Positions 43,791-52,309 of a stretch of DNA of 64,000 nt are shown here, piece after piece. The DNA comes from CALKXV01 sp965228905 (GTDB lineage: Bacteria; Pseudomonadota; Alphaproteobacteria; Rhodobacterales; Rhodobacteraceae). The translations under genes and the position numbers were made by a program. The stretch covers positions 2,356,001-2,420,000 of the forward strand of contig CBDDII010000003.1 in assembly GCA_965228905.1 (NCBI GenBank), read 5' to 3'. Numbering within the stretch: position 1 is the stretch's first letter; every line of letters begins with the position of its first letter. Under the pieces are notes generated by a model. The model did not search any database. It was not told where the DNA came from and saw nothing but the letters and a program-made list of their open reading frames with translations.

Positions 43791-45194
43791 ATGAAGAAGC
43801 TGGGATTGGGTAAGAACTGGTTGGTCGCCGCAACCGTCGCGGGATTGGCAACAACCGCCGCTCCGGTCAGTGCGCAAAGTCTGGGTGACGCTTTCGTCAA
43901 GGGCTTTGGTGAGTCCCTCGGCAACCGCGTCGGCGACTGCGTGACCGGCCGGGCCAACTGCAACGGCAAGAGACGCACAGTAACGACAAACCGCGCCCCT
44001 TCCTCGCAGGTCTGGTCGCCCGCACGCCAGCAACGTGCCTCCGTCCAACGGGCCTTGAATGATTTCGGCTACCCCGTTGGTTCGCCAGACGGCGTCTACG
44101 GCGGGAACACCCGCCGCGGGATGAGCCAGTATCAGGCCGGCATGGGCCTGCCTGTCACCGGACAGTTGAACCCCTGGGAAGAGCAGGCGCTCCTCCAGGC
44201 CCACAACTCCTACACGACCGGGATGCACAATTCGACATATCCGGGCCTTTACCAGTCCGAGGGCCTTCGCGGCCTCGCACGGGCCGCAATGGACCCGAAC
44301 TATTACAACAACTGGCGGGCCAACAACAACCAGGGCATTCCGCAGAACCACGGCGGGAACGAACCGGTCTGGGTCAACAACAACCCGCAGCAAACCCAAC
44401 CCACTCAGAACTTCGGCAACGCGCCGCGCTCGGTCGGCTTCCAAGACTCTGACCAGGGTCTGGCCCCGATCGGTCAACAGGCCGGGCTGGCTCCGATTGG
44501 CCAGATCGGCGAAGTCGAAGCCTCCATGCAGGACCACTGCGATATCGTCAAACTGGCAACCCAGACCAATGGCGGCCAGATCCTCGCAAATTCGATGACC
44601 AACCCCGATCAGGCCCTGAGCGAGCAATTCTGCGACGCCCGGACCTTCCTGATGGGCCGCGTCCAGAACGTTCTGGGATCGTCGCGGGCCACGGAAGAAC
44701 AACTGATCGCTTCCTGTGAGCAGATCGCCGGCAAGATGCAACCCGTGATGGACGCCCTGGCCACCAAGGCGCCCGAGGCGATCAACGCCCAGGCCAGCGG
44801 CATTTCCGGCAGCCTTGGCCTCACCAGCCCGGCACAGGCGGCTGAATACGGTGAAGTCTGCATCGGTCTCGGCTACCGCAGCAACGACGCCGACATGGCC
44901 CTTGCCGGTGCCGTCATGCTGACCGGGGCAGGGCGCACGCCTTACTCCGAAATGGTCGGCCACCACGTCCGCGAAGGCTTCGGCACCGCAGGCAACAGCC
45001 AGGTCGCAACCTCCTGGTACAACCTCGGCCTCGATGCACTGGCCAACAACGAAGCTCCCGCGGTGCTGCCCAACCAGACCATCCAGCGCGCCGCGATCAT
45101 CCGCTCCGCAGTCTCGGGCGACCGGACAGCCCAGGGTGGCAACCAGCCCGCGCAGCAGCCGCTTCTGGTACCCCTGAGCCTCGGCAACAACTGA
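43791..45194 (+). CDS. Exported peptidoglycan-binding domain protein
   Basis: 467 aa from the ATG at 43791 with GGAGG six bases upstream. A signal peptide (NWLVAATVAGLATTAAPVSAQ) and then a PG_binding_1-type repeat at about 83-140 (ASVQRALNDFGYPVGSPDGVYGGNTRRGMSQYQAGMGLPVTGQL). An Asn/Gln-rich linker follows, and the C-terminal half (about 250-467) is a helical domain of unknown family. It is 170 bp after the CHAT gene and has its own terminator, so it may be separately expressed. A cell-wall anchoring or sensing role in the periplasm is plausible. Confidence 0.82.
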   Translation: MKKLGLGKNWLVAATVAGLATTAAPVSAQSLGDAFVKGFGESLGNRVGDCVTGRANCNGKRRTVTTNRAPSSQVWSPARQQRASVQRALNDFGYPVGSPDGVYGGNTRRGMSQYQAGMGLPVTGQLNPWEEQALLQAHNSYTTGMHNSTYPGLYQSEGLRGLARAAMDPNYYNNWRANNNQGIPQNHGGNEPVWVNNNPQQTQPTQNFGNAPRSVGFQDSDQGLAPIGQQAGLAPIGQIGEVEASMQDHCDIVKLATQTNGGQILANSMTNPDQALSEQFCDARTFLMGRVQNVLGSSRATEEQLIASCEQIAGKMQPVMDALATKAPEAINAQASGISGSLGLTSPAQAAEYGEVCIGLGYRSNDADMALAGAVMLTGAGRTPYSEMVGHHVREGFGTAGNSQVATSWYNLGLDALANNEAPAVLPNQTIQRAAIIRSAVSGDRTAQGGNQPAQQPLLVPLSLGNN

Positions 45195-45216
45195 GCCGGA
45201 TCAAAACGAACACATG

Positions 45217-45246
45217 AAAAGGCCGGGTCTACGCCCGGCCTTTTTT
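45217..45246 (+). terminator. Rho-independent terminator after the peptidoglycan-binding protein gene
   Basis: Stem GGCCGGG/CCCGGCC with a six-base loop, preceded by AAAA and followed by TTTTTT. It cleanly separates the envelope-protein cluster from the luxR gene. Confidence 0.93.
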
Positions 45247-45407
45247 CTGTTTGGCCGCTGAACCACTCATGCAGACCTCAGCCGACAGGGCCGGCCATAC
45301 CGCACTCCATTAAGCGCCTAATCAGAATTATGTTAACTTCACACATTCCGGAAACCGCGACCATTGGTATCTTGAAAAACTTTACCCTGTTGCTTTAAGT
45401 CAGTGAA

Positions 45408-46196
45408 ATGACGAACGAATTTAATCACCGGGATTTTTGCCACTGCCCTGATACGATCTCCACGATCACAAGGCTCGCTTCGACGCTTTCTGTCGAAGAC
45501 GCCTGGAGTATCCACTGCGAAGCCATGGCACGCTATGGGTTCGACCGGATGCTCTATGGCTTCACCCGGTTCAACACCGAGGCCAGCGTCGGCCATAGCG
45601 ACGATCTGCTTTTGCTGTCCAGTATGCCCGATGGCTATCTCGACCGTTTCATCGACGACGCGCTTTACCTCGACGCGCCCCTGACCAGATGGGCCCGTGA
45701 AAATGTCGGTGCAATGTCGTGGGACTGGATTTCCGAAAACATGCACCGCTTCACGCCCAAGGAACGCGAGGTTGTTGAATTCAACCGTTCCCACGGGATG
45801 ATCGCAGGCTATACGATTGCCTTTCAGGACGCCCACACGCGCTACAAGGGCGCGATTGCTCTGGTGGGAAGACCGACAGTGACGCAATCGGAACTGGATC
45901 AGGCCTGGCAGGCAAAATCGCACGAAATCAATGCATTGAACCAGGTTGCTCACCTGAAATTCACATCGCTTCCCTTGCCGAAATCCCGCAGCCGCCTGTC
46001 GCAGCGCCAGCGCGAGGTGCTCGAATGGGTCGGCGATGGCAAAACCACGCAGGACATCGCCACGATCCTTGGCCTGACCCGTGCAACGGTCGAAAAACAC
46101 CTGAAAAGCGCCCGCGATAGCCTTGGGGTGGATACCACCGCCCAGGCCCTGCGCAAGGCCTGTATCCAGAACCAGATTTTCGTCGTCGAAACCTGA
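45408..46196 (+). CDS. LuxR-family regulator with autoinducer-binding domain (solo)
   Basis: 262 aa. The N-terminal domain (about 20-170) fits the autoinducer-binding fold, with the conserved WxxxY/W..D type residues in MLYGFTRF and PLTRWARENVGAMSWDW. The C-terminal LuxR helix-turn-helix reads LSQRQREVLEWVGDGKTTQDIATILGLTRATVEKHLKSARDSLGV. No luxI-type synthase is present in the window, so it is a LuxR solo; the ligand may be an acyl-homoserine lactone or something else. It is monocistronic between a terminator and a palindrome-bearing gap. Confidence 0.9.
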   Translation: MTNEFNHRDFCHCPDTISTITRLASTLSVEDAWSIHCEAMARYGFDRMLYGFTRFNTEASVGHSDDLLLLSSMPDGYLDRFIDDALYLDAPLTRWARENVGAMSWDWISENMHRFTPKEREVVEFNRSHGMIAGYTIAFQDAHTRYKGAIALVGRPTVTQSELDQAWQAKSHEINALNQVAHLKFTSLPLPKSRSRLSQRQREVLEWVGDGKTTQDIATILGLTRATVEKHLKSARDSLGVDTTAQALRKACIQNQIFVVET

Positions 46197-46220
46197 ACAG
46201 AACGGGCGATTCAACTATCA

Positions 46221-46246
46221 GGGGTATGGATTCCCATACCTTCCCC
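46221..46246 (+). other. Inverted repeat downstream of luxR
   Basis: GGTATGG (46223-46229) and CCATACC (46234-46240) around ATTC, extended by GG and CCCC outside. No T tract follows. It may be a luxR transcript 3' hairpin or a regulator-binding palindrome. Confidence 0.55.
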
Positions 46247-46511
46247 TAAGTCAAGTTTTCAAGGAAAGTAGCGCTGTTTCGCGGGGCCATCATCCCGGTC
46301 ACGTGGAACATTCGGTCTCTTGGGCCTTTCTGGGGTGTGTGCAAGAGAGATTGATGTTCGGGTCGTGATTAGCGTGGTGGCTTGCGGCTCGGGCCAGGCG
46401 AACGAGTTGGAAGGTGCGCCGCCATCTGTTTCCCCATTTGGCGTTGCTCCGGTCTATTGTTATCTGGCGGTGTCGTAACCATCCCTATGACACCGCCCAT
46501 TTTTTCCGGCC

Positions 46512-46553
46512 ACGAAAAAGCCCCCGAAACGCTTCCGCGCCGGGGGCTTTCGC
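46512..46553 (-). terminator. Rho-independent terminator of rpsB-tsf
   Basis: On the minus strand AAAGCCCCCG and CGGGGGC pair around a GC-rich 14-base loop and are followed by TTTTTC, 20 bp after the tsf stop. Confidence 0.88.
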
Positions 46554-46571
46554 ATAATATCGGGCCGAGGA

Positions 46572-47474
46572 TCAGCCGCCGACGGCTTTCGCCACTTCGG
46601 CTGCGAAGTCCTCTTCCTTCTTCTCGATCCCCTCGCCCACTTCAAGGCGCACGAATCCGCTGATGGTCATGCCAGCGTCAGCCGCCGTCTTGCCAACCGT
46701 GGTCTTGCCGTCTTCGGCACGCACGTAAGGCTGGTTCAAAAGCGTCGATTCCGACAGGAACTTCTTCCAGCGACCGGGAATGATGTTGTCGCGGATGATG
46801 TTCTCCGGCTTCGGCTTGTCCGAGTTGGCGTTTTCTTCCAGCGCGGTCGCAACAAGAAGCTGGTGCTCCTTCTCGGTCACGGCCGGGTCCAGACCGTCTT
46901 CGTCCAGCGCCAGCGGGTTGATCGCAGCGATATGCATCGCGATGCCACGCGCCAAATCCTCGTCACCACCCGAATAGGCCACCAGAACACCGATCTTGCC
47001 CATGCCGTCGGCTGCGGCGTTGTGGACGTAAGACGTCACGTTCTCACCGTCGATCCGGGCCATGCGGCGCACGCCCATGTTCTCGCCGATCTTGGCGATG
47101 GCGTCGGTAACAACCTCGCTGACGGGCTTGCCGCCAAGGTCAGCCGATTTCAGCGCCTCGACATCGGCCACACCAAGGGCCGCACCGGCGATACCGGCGA
47201 CCATGCCCTGGAATTCCTCGTTCTTGGCGACAAAGTCGGTTTCCGAGTTCACCTCGACCACGACGCCCGTGCCACCCTCGGCCTTGACGGCGACAAGACC
47301 CTCGGCGGCGGTGCGCCCGGCCTTCTTGTCTGCCTTTGCAAGGCCCTTGGTGCGCAGCCAGTCAACGGCGGCGTCCATGTCGCCATCGTTTTCCGTCAGC
47401 GCCTTCTTGGCGTCCATCATGCCCGCGCCGGTCGCGTCGCGGAGCTCTTTCACAAGTGCTGCCGTGATTGCCAT
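46572..47474 (-). CDS. tsf: Translation elongation factor Ts
   Basis: 300 aa, in the family range. It catalyses GDP-GTP exchange on EF-Tu. The N-terminal UBA-like domain reads AALVKELRDATGAGMMDAKKAL, followed by the family signature ETDFVAKNEEF and the C-terminal dimerisation part. The ATG at 47474 has AGGAGA eight bases upstream; the frame open to 47534 lies in the rpsB-tsf gap. It follows rpsB by 69 bp and ends at a strong terminator. Confidence 0.98.
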   Translation of the reverse strand: MAITAALVKELRDATGAGMMDAKKALTENDGDMDAAVDWLRTKGLAKADKKAGRTAAEGLVAVKAEGGTGVVVEVNSETDFVAKNEEFQGMVAGIAGAALGVADVEALKSADLGGKPVSEVVTDAIAKIGENMGVRRMARIDGENVTSYVHNAAADGMGKIGVLVAYSGGDEDLARGIAMHIAAINPLALDEDGLDPAVTEKEHQLLVATALEENANSDKPKPENIIRDNIIPGRWKKFLSESTLLNQPYVRAEDGKTTVGKTAADAGMTISGFVRLEVGEGIEKKEEDFAAEVAKAVGG

Positions 47475-47543
47475 CTTGGCTCTCCTGATTATCTGGAAGT
47501 CACCGGACGTAAGATCACCCACGCCCGGTTTCAAGTTTACGTA

Positions 47544-48374
47544 TTACTCGGCTTTCGCGTCTTCAGCGGGTGCCTCGGCCTCGGTCTCGACCACGGCGTC
47601 GGCGGCTTCCGCAGGGCTTGCACCCTCGGCAACAGCCTCTTCCACGGCCTCTTCCATCGCGCCAAGATCAACACCGGCGGCGCCAAGCTGCGCGCTCATG
47701 CCGTCAAGGGCAGCGCGGCTGGCCAGATCGCAATAAAGCGCAATCGCACGGGCCGCGTCATCGTTGCCGGGGATGATGTAATCCACGCCATCGGGCGAAC
47801 AGTTGGTGTCGACCACCGCAACAACCGGAATGCCCAGCTTCTTGGCTTCGGCAATGGCCAGGTCTTCCTTGTTGACGTCGATGACGAACAACAGATCAGG
47901 CACACCACCCATCTCGCGGATACCGCCAAGCGAAGCCTGAAGTTTCGCCTGCTCGCGCTCGACGCCCAGACGTTCCTTCTTGGTCAGACCATCGGCCCCG
48001 TCCGCCATCTGCTCGTCATAGGCTTTCAGACGCTGGATCGACTGGGAAACGGTTTTCCAGTTGGTCAGCGTGCCGCCCAGCCAGCGGTGGTTCATGTAGT
48101 ACTGTGCGCAACGCTCGGCAGCGTCCGCGATCGGCTTTTGCGCCTGCCGCTTGGTGCCGACGAACAGGATGCGACCGCCCTTGGCGACGGTTTCGCGGAT
48201 CACGTTCAAAGCAGCGTCCAGCATCGGGACGGTCTGCGTCAGGTCCATGATATGGATGCCGTTGCGGTCGCCATAGATGAACTCGCCCATGCGGGGGTTC
48301 CAGCGTTGCGTCTGGTGACCAAAGTGAACGCCAGCTTCCAAAAGCTGACGCATCGTGAATTCAGGGAGCGCCAT
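47544..48374 (-). CDS. rpsB: 30S ribosomal protein S2
   Basis: 276 aa. Starts at ATG 48374 (ALPEFTMRQLLEAGVHFGHQ, the canonical S2 N-terminus). RWNPRMGEFIYGDRNGIHIMDL, FVGTKRQAQ, WLGGTLTNWKTV and VVDTNCSPDGVDYIIPGNDDA are hallmark segments. The C-terminal 40 residues form the acidic Ala/Glu extension typical of Rhodobacterales S2. AAAGGAA precedes the start. A structured leader lies immediately upstream. Confidence 0.98.
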   Translation of the reverse strand: MALPEFTMRQLLEAGVHFGHQTQRWNPRMGEFIYGDRNGIHIMDLTQTVPMLDAALNVIRETVAKGGRILFVGTKRQAQKPIADAAERCAQYYMNHRWLGGTLTNWKTVSQSIQRLKAYDEQMADGADGLTKKERLGVEREQAKLQASLGGIREMGGVPDLLFVIDVNKEDLAIAEAKKLGIPVVAVVDTNCSPDGVDYIIPGNDDAARAIALYCDLASRAALDGMSAQLGAAGVDLGAMEEAVEEAVAEGASPAEAADAVVETEAEAPAEDAKAE

Positions 48375-48403
48375 GTCCAAATTCCTTTCCGGTTTCGCGC
48401 CTC

Positions 48404-48476
48404 GGCAGGGCCATCAGGGATCTCTCCCAACCGGCGGACGTCACGGGATGTCTCCCCGCTCGGCCCAAGCCCTGCC
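48404..48476 (-). promoter_or_regulatory. Structured 5' leader of rpsB (possible S2 autoregulatory element)
   Basis: Read on the minus strand, GGCAGGGC (48476-48469) can pair with GCCCTGCC (48411-48404) to close a three-way element. Inside it are two similar hairpins, CGGGG-AGACA-TCCCG (48458-48444) and GGGA-GAGA-TCCC (48428-48417). It ends about 30 bases before the rpsB start. Ribosomal protein leaders of this sort often bind their own product; here that is inference from structure and position. Confidence 0.45.
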
Positions 48477-48581
48477 TGTGAAGTGCGCGCGGAATATGCC
48501 GAAGCACGCCCGATTGCAAGAGAAAACCGACCTCCCCTTCACCGCTTTGGAAAATACGCATTTCCCGGCCTCAAAACGCGT

Positions 48582-49961
48582 TCAGCCGTCAAAGAACTCG
48601 GAATCCTCGCCCAGATAGCCCGCCCAGGCAAACCAATAGGCCACATGGCCCGCAACGCGCGGCATCCTGCGCCCGTCCGGGGCAACCAGCGCCTCTTCGC
48701 TCACCGTCCAGGTCACACCATCGGCCTCCAGATCGGCGGAAAGCTCCAACGCGCCCCTGTCATAGGCCCGCACGGTTCGCGTTGCCCCGTCGCCGACCAG
48801 CACAAGGTTGTGAAACCCGACCTGATCGTTGATCACCCGGCCCCCGTCAAAGGCCGCCATGGGCCAGGCCTTCGCACCGCCCGACAGCCGCACGCCAAAG
48901 ACGTAATCCTTCTCGGCCAGCGCCTCGCCCTTCAGCATGGCGGGAAACATCAGATCATCACTGGCAAAATAGTCCTTATAGACCACGCCCGAGCCGTAAT
49001 CCCGCGCATGTCCGGTCTTCAGCGACAATACCTTGGTTTCGGGATTCTCAACCTTCCAACGCGCCCATTCGGTAATCACCACCGGGCGCTGAACCAGCTC
49101 GATCCCGCTTTCTGCCAGCGCCCCCGACACCGGCTTGCCCGTGAACTGGTTCCAAAGCGAATGGGTCTCGCGGTCGAACATCAGCTTGTTCGACCGGTAA
49201 AGAAACCCGGACGAGCCGAACACCAGGGGCGCCTCCCCCCCGGTATCCGTTTCAAACAGGATGCCCGCACCGCAAAGTGTGCAATAGGCCAGGGCAACCG
49301 GCACCCCGCCAATCACCTCGTTGAACATCTCGTGCCAGCCCATGATCCGCAAAGGATAGGCCCGCGTATCACCATTGATCGACACCCCGAAGATCAGATC
49401 GTCGTCCAACAGGTAATCCGCCTCCCCGGCCCCGATACCCTCCGGTCCGATCATCTCGGGATGATCCAGCGAAGGTATCCCGTCCTTTCGCACCCCGCCC
49501 CAGGTCACCTCTTCGAACCGGATCTTCATCGCCCCCGGCGCGATATGCTCAGGCGCCAGGAAGACCGCGAAATTCGGGTCGATCTGCAGGAAAAGATCGG
49601 TCTTGAACGGGAAATAGGCCGGGTGGGACAGGACGCCTGGGTTCTCTTCCTGCCAGAGCATCCAGTCGAACCAGCCCCTGCGGTCCTCTTTTGTCAATTC
49701 CGCCAGCGTAACATCGAAAGCCGGATGGCGGGCGAACCGCGACGCAAGGATGACCGAGGACACAAGGTCCGTCCCGCCCCGCTCGGCGATCAGATGCAGC
49801 GACGCAAGGGTCAGTTCCGGATCGCCACTGGCGAGCGTATAAAGCAACGTCTCGACCGGCAATTCCTCGGGGTTGGCCTGGGCCATCAAGCCACCCGTAC
49901 CACCCCCAAGGGCCAAAAGCGCCGATGCGCCGCTCAACACTCTGCGCCGGTTCCAGACCAT
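48582..49961 (-). CDS. DUF3179 domain protein, exported
   Basis: 459 aa. A twin-arginine-like N-terminus (NRRRVLSGASALLALGGG) precedes a short helical part and the DUF3179 domain (about 130-440) with DDDLIFGVSINGDTRAYPLRIMGWHEMFNEVIGG, the CxxC in ALAYCTLCGAG, LYRSNKLMFDRETHSLWNQFTG and the YFAWAGY-type end. DUF3179 proteins are exported and uncharacterised; the CxxC could bind metal or be redox-active. It stands alone between rpsB and a divergent hydrolase gene. Confidence 0.88.
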   Translation of the reverse strand: MVWNRRRVLSGASALLALGGGTGGLMAQANPEELPVETLLYTLASGDPELTLASLHLIAERGGTDLVSSVILASRFARHPAFDVTLAELTKEDRRGWFDWMLWQEENPGVLSHPAYFPFKTDLFLQIDPNFAVFLAPEHIAPGAMKIRFEEVTWGGVRKDGIPSLDHPEMIGPEGIGAGEADYLLDDDLIFGVSINGDTRAYPLRIMGWHEMFNEVIGGVPVALAYCTLCGAGILFETDTGGEAPLVFGSSGFLYRSNKLMFDRETHSLWNQFTGKPVSGALAESGIELVQRPVVITEWARWKVENPETKVLSLKTGHARDYGSGVVYKDYFASDDLMFPAMLKGEALAEKDYVFGVRLSGGAKAWPMAAFDGGRVINDQVGFHNLVLVGDGATRTVRAYDRGALELSADLEADGVTWTVSEEALVAPDGRRMPRVAGHVAYWFAWAGYLGEDSEFFDG

Positions 49962-50129
49962 GACACCTCCCTTTCGGTTGGGAAAAATCCCTAGCGGATA
50001 TCCCGATCACCCCGGAATCACGTTTGGTTCAGCCTGCCCGTGATCCCGCTGCCTCGAACACGCCTCTGGTCGCGGCTGCAAAGTCATAGGATAAGACCAG
50101 GGCCAGCAAACCGGACCCGGCCCCAAGCC

Positions 50130-50882
50130 ATGACCACGCCCCGAACCATCCACGCCTCGGAACAATTCCGCGCCCTTCTCTTTGGCGACCCCTCCGGCAA
50201 GCTGATCGTGACCTTCGATCACTGGTCCCACGGCAAATCCGGCTTTGGCCCCTGGAACCAAGGGAAATTCTGGGCGAAACAGGGGTTTTCCCAGCTTTCG
50301 ATCAAGACCGCCCGGAACGACTGGTTCGTCAACGACGACACCGCCCGCCTCGAAGCCGCCCTTCGCGAAACTTCCGCGCGGTTCCAGCGCATCCACGCCC
50401 TCGGCTTCAGCATGGGCGGCTACGCGGCCCTGCGCCTTTCTGCCGCCCTCAAACCCACCCGCGTCCTTCTCGTCTCGCCCCAATTCTCGGTCTGGCGCGA
50501 ACACGCAGGCAACAGCCTCTGGTGCGACCGCTACGAAGGTTCAGGCACCGCATCTCAAGGCGCACTCGCCGACCACGGCGATCCCAAACTGACCGGCGAC
50601 CTCGTCTATGACCCTTTCGATGTCGAAGACGCCCTCCACGCCCGCCTCTGCCTTCGGACCTTTGAAAACCTCACCCCCGTCCCCCTGCCCTTCGCCGGCC
50701 ACCCGGCACACCAGGCCATGTCCGACTGCGGCCAGTTCCGCACCTTCCAGAAAGCCGGCATTTCCCGACAGTCCTCCGCCCAAGACATTCGCAAAGGCTT
50801 CAAATCCATCCGCCGCACCTCTGACAGATACCAAAAGAACCTCGCCAAACACCTGAAAGTCCGAAACGCACGGGCCAAATGA
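50130..50882 (+). CDS. Alpha/beta hydrolase fold protein
   Basis: 250 aa, cytoplasmic. The nucleophile elbow is GFSMGGYAA (GxSxG), preceded by the strand IHALGFS; LVSPQFSVW and the C-terminal GHPAHQAMSD supply candidate acid and His positions. Substrate unknown; the closest fold family is short serine hydrolases. The earlier in-frame ATG at 50040 is unlikely because the intervening segment lacks hydrolase character. Its 3' end faces recA across a shared hairpin. Confidence 0.72.
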   Translation: MTTPRTIHASEQFRALLFGDPSGKLIVTFDHWSHGKSGFGPWNQGKFWAKQGFSQLSIKTARNDWFVNDDTARLEAALRETSARFQRIHALGFSMGGYAALRLSAALKPTRVLLVSPQFSVWREHAGNSLWCDRYEGSGTASQGALADHGDPKLTGDLVYDPFDVEDALHARLCLRTFENLTPVPLPFAGHPAHQAMSDCGQFRTFQKAGISRQSSAQDIRKGFKSIRRTSDRYQKNLAKHLKVRNARAK

Positions 50883-50912
50883 GAAAAGCCGCCCCGTCGG
50901 ACGGCCTTTCCC
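50883..50912 (-). terminator. Probable recA terminator, possibly bidirectional
   Basis: On the minus strand an AAAGGCCGTCC arm pairs imperfectly with GGGCGGCTTT (one bulge and one wobble) and is followed by TTTTC. It lies between the convergent hydrolase and recA stops, about 65 bp after recA. Confidence 0.55.
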
Positions 50913-50974
50913 GCATATTCTCCGCCTCTCGTCAAAGGCGCGGGCCTTTTCAGGAGTTGGCCTTCTCCGACCGG

Positions 50975-52060
50975 TCAGACCTCGACAACGCTGTCGTCGC
51001 TGTCCTTCGCCGCAGGTTTCGAGCTTTCGTCAAAGTCCAGCCCGTGGGCGGCACGGATCTTGTCCTCGATCTCCCAGGCAATATCGGGGTTCTCGCGCAT
51101 GAAGGTCTTGGCATTCTCGCGCCCCTGCCCGATCCGCTCGTCACCATAAGAGAACCAGGCGCCCGACTTCTCGACCACGCCGGCCTTGACGCCCAGGTCG
51201 ATCAATTCGCCCATCTTGGAGATGCCTTCGCCATACATGATGTCGAATTCCACCTGCTTGAAAGGCGGGGCAACCTTGTTCTTGACGACCTTCACACGCG
51301 TGGTGTTGCCAACAACCTCGTCACGGTCCTTGATCGCGCCGATCCGGCGAATGTCCAGACGCACGGAACTGTAGAATTTCAAGGCGTTACCGCCCGTCGT
51401 TGTCTCGGGCGAACCGAACATCACCCCGATCTTCATGCGGATCTGGTTGATGAAGATCACCATGCAGTTCGACCGCGCGATAGATGACGTCAGCTTGCGC
51501 ATGGCCTGGCTCATCAGACGCGCGTGAACACCCACGCTCGCATCGCCCATGTCGCCTTCAAGCTCGGACTTCGGCGTCAGCGCCGCAACCGAGTCGACCA
51601 CGACCAGCGAAACAGCGCCCGACCGCACCAGCGTATCGGTGATCTCAAGCGCCTGTTCGCCCGTGTCGGGCTGCGAAATCAGCAATTCGTCGAGGTTCAC
51701 ACCCAGTTTCTTGGCATATTGCGGGTCCAGCGCGTGTTCCGCGTCAACAAAGGCGCAAACCCCGCCCTTTTTCTGTTCCTCGGCCACGCAATGCAGCGTC
51801 AGCGTGGTTTTACCGGAGGATTCAGGCCCGTAAATCTCGACAATCCGCCCCTTCGGCAAACCACCGATCCCAAGCGCGATGTCCAGCCCAAGCGATCCGG
51901 TCGAAGTCGCCTCGATCTCCGGCATCGGGTTGTCGCCGCCCAGCTTCATGATCGAGCCCTTGCCGAATTGCCGTTCGATCTGGCTCAGCGCCGAATCGAG
52001 CGCCTTCTGCTTTTCGCTGTCTTTTTTGCTGGTCATATCCAGAAGTTCTGCCGTCGCCAT
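50975..52060 (-). CDS. recA: Recombinase RecA
   Basis: 361 aa. Walker A GPESSGKTT, the ALALDFP-type N-terminus (KALDSALSQIERQFGKGSIMKLG), Walker B LVVVDSVAAL, the L2 loop region TGGNALKFYSSVRLDIRR and the acidic C-terminus DSDDSVVEV are all canonical. It performs strand exchange and stimulates LexA self-cleavage. An alphaproteobacterial SOS box lies 56-70 bp upstream of the start. Confidence 0.99.
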   Translation of the reverse strand: MATAELLDMTSKKDSEKQKALDSALSQIERQFGKGSIMKLGGDNPMPEIEATSTGSLGLDIALGIGGLPKGRIVEIYGPESSGKTTLTLHCVAEEQKKGGVCAFVDAEHALDPQYAKKLGVNLDELLISQPDTGEQALEITDTLVRSGAVSLVVVDSVAALTPKSELEGDMGDASVGVHARLMSQAMRKLTSSIARSNCMVIFINQIRMKIGVMFGSPETTTGGNALKFYSSVRLDIRRIGAIKDRDEVVGNTTRVKVVKNKVAPPFKQVEFDIMYGEGISKMGELIDLGVKAGVVEKSGAWFSYGDERIGQGRENAKTFMRENPDIAWEIEDKIRAAHGLDFDESSKPAAKDSDDSVVEV

Positions 52061-52115
52061 CTATCCTGTTTCCTTCTTATTCCACGTCCCGCGTGCCGCG
52101 GCAACGCTGCCTTTG

Positions 52116-52130
52116 TTCGCCTCTTGTTCT
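52116..52130 (-). promoter_or_regulatory. LexA/SOS box upstream of recA
   Basis: GTTCGCCTCTTGTTC matches the alphaproteobacterial LexA site GTTC-N7-GTTC exactly (GAAC-N7-GAAC on the recA strand). It predicts DNA-damage induction of recA. Confidence 0.9.
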
Positions 52131-52309
52131 TTTCGGAACGTATGAGACCAAAAAGAGAACATTGCAACGAAATTCTTCGATCTAGATGCAAATTCAATCT
52201 TAATTTTCGGTTACCAAACGCGACCGACCCGGATTTTCGTCGCGCCGAAAGGGATCGTTTACCACTTCGCCGTTATCTGACCCCGACTCATCGGGAGCTA
52301 TGGAAAACC

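Larger units (their letters stand above)
46197..46571. other. 375-bp intergenic region between luxR and tsf
   Basis: It holds a perfect inverted repeat (46223-46240) close to the luxR stop and the tsf terminator near the right end. Between them I see no ORF with convincing composition or ribosome-binding site. Confidence 0.6.

Noticed and set aside
46382..46663. Plus-strand 93-codon ORF after luxR
   Set aside because: It runs over the tsf terminator and tsf 3' end and lacks a ribosome-binding site and coding character.
46863..49994. 1043-codon open frame on the plus strand
   Set aside because: It is fully antisense to tsf, rpsB and the DUF3179 gene, which carry unmistakable family motifs. 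Long antisense frames are expected with high GC3.
51524..52309. N-terminal extension of the globin chemoreceptor
   Set aside because: This part is antisense to recA and its promoter; globin homology starts at the ATG at 52310.
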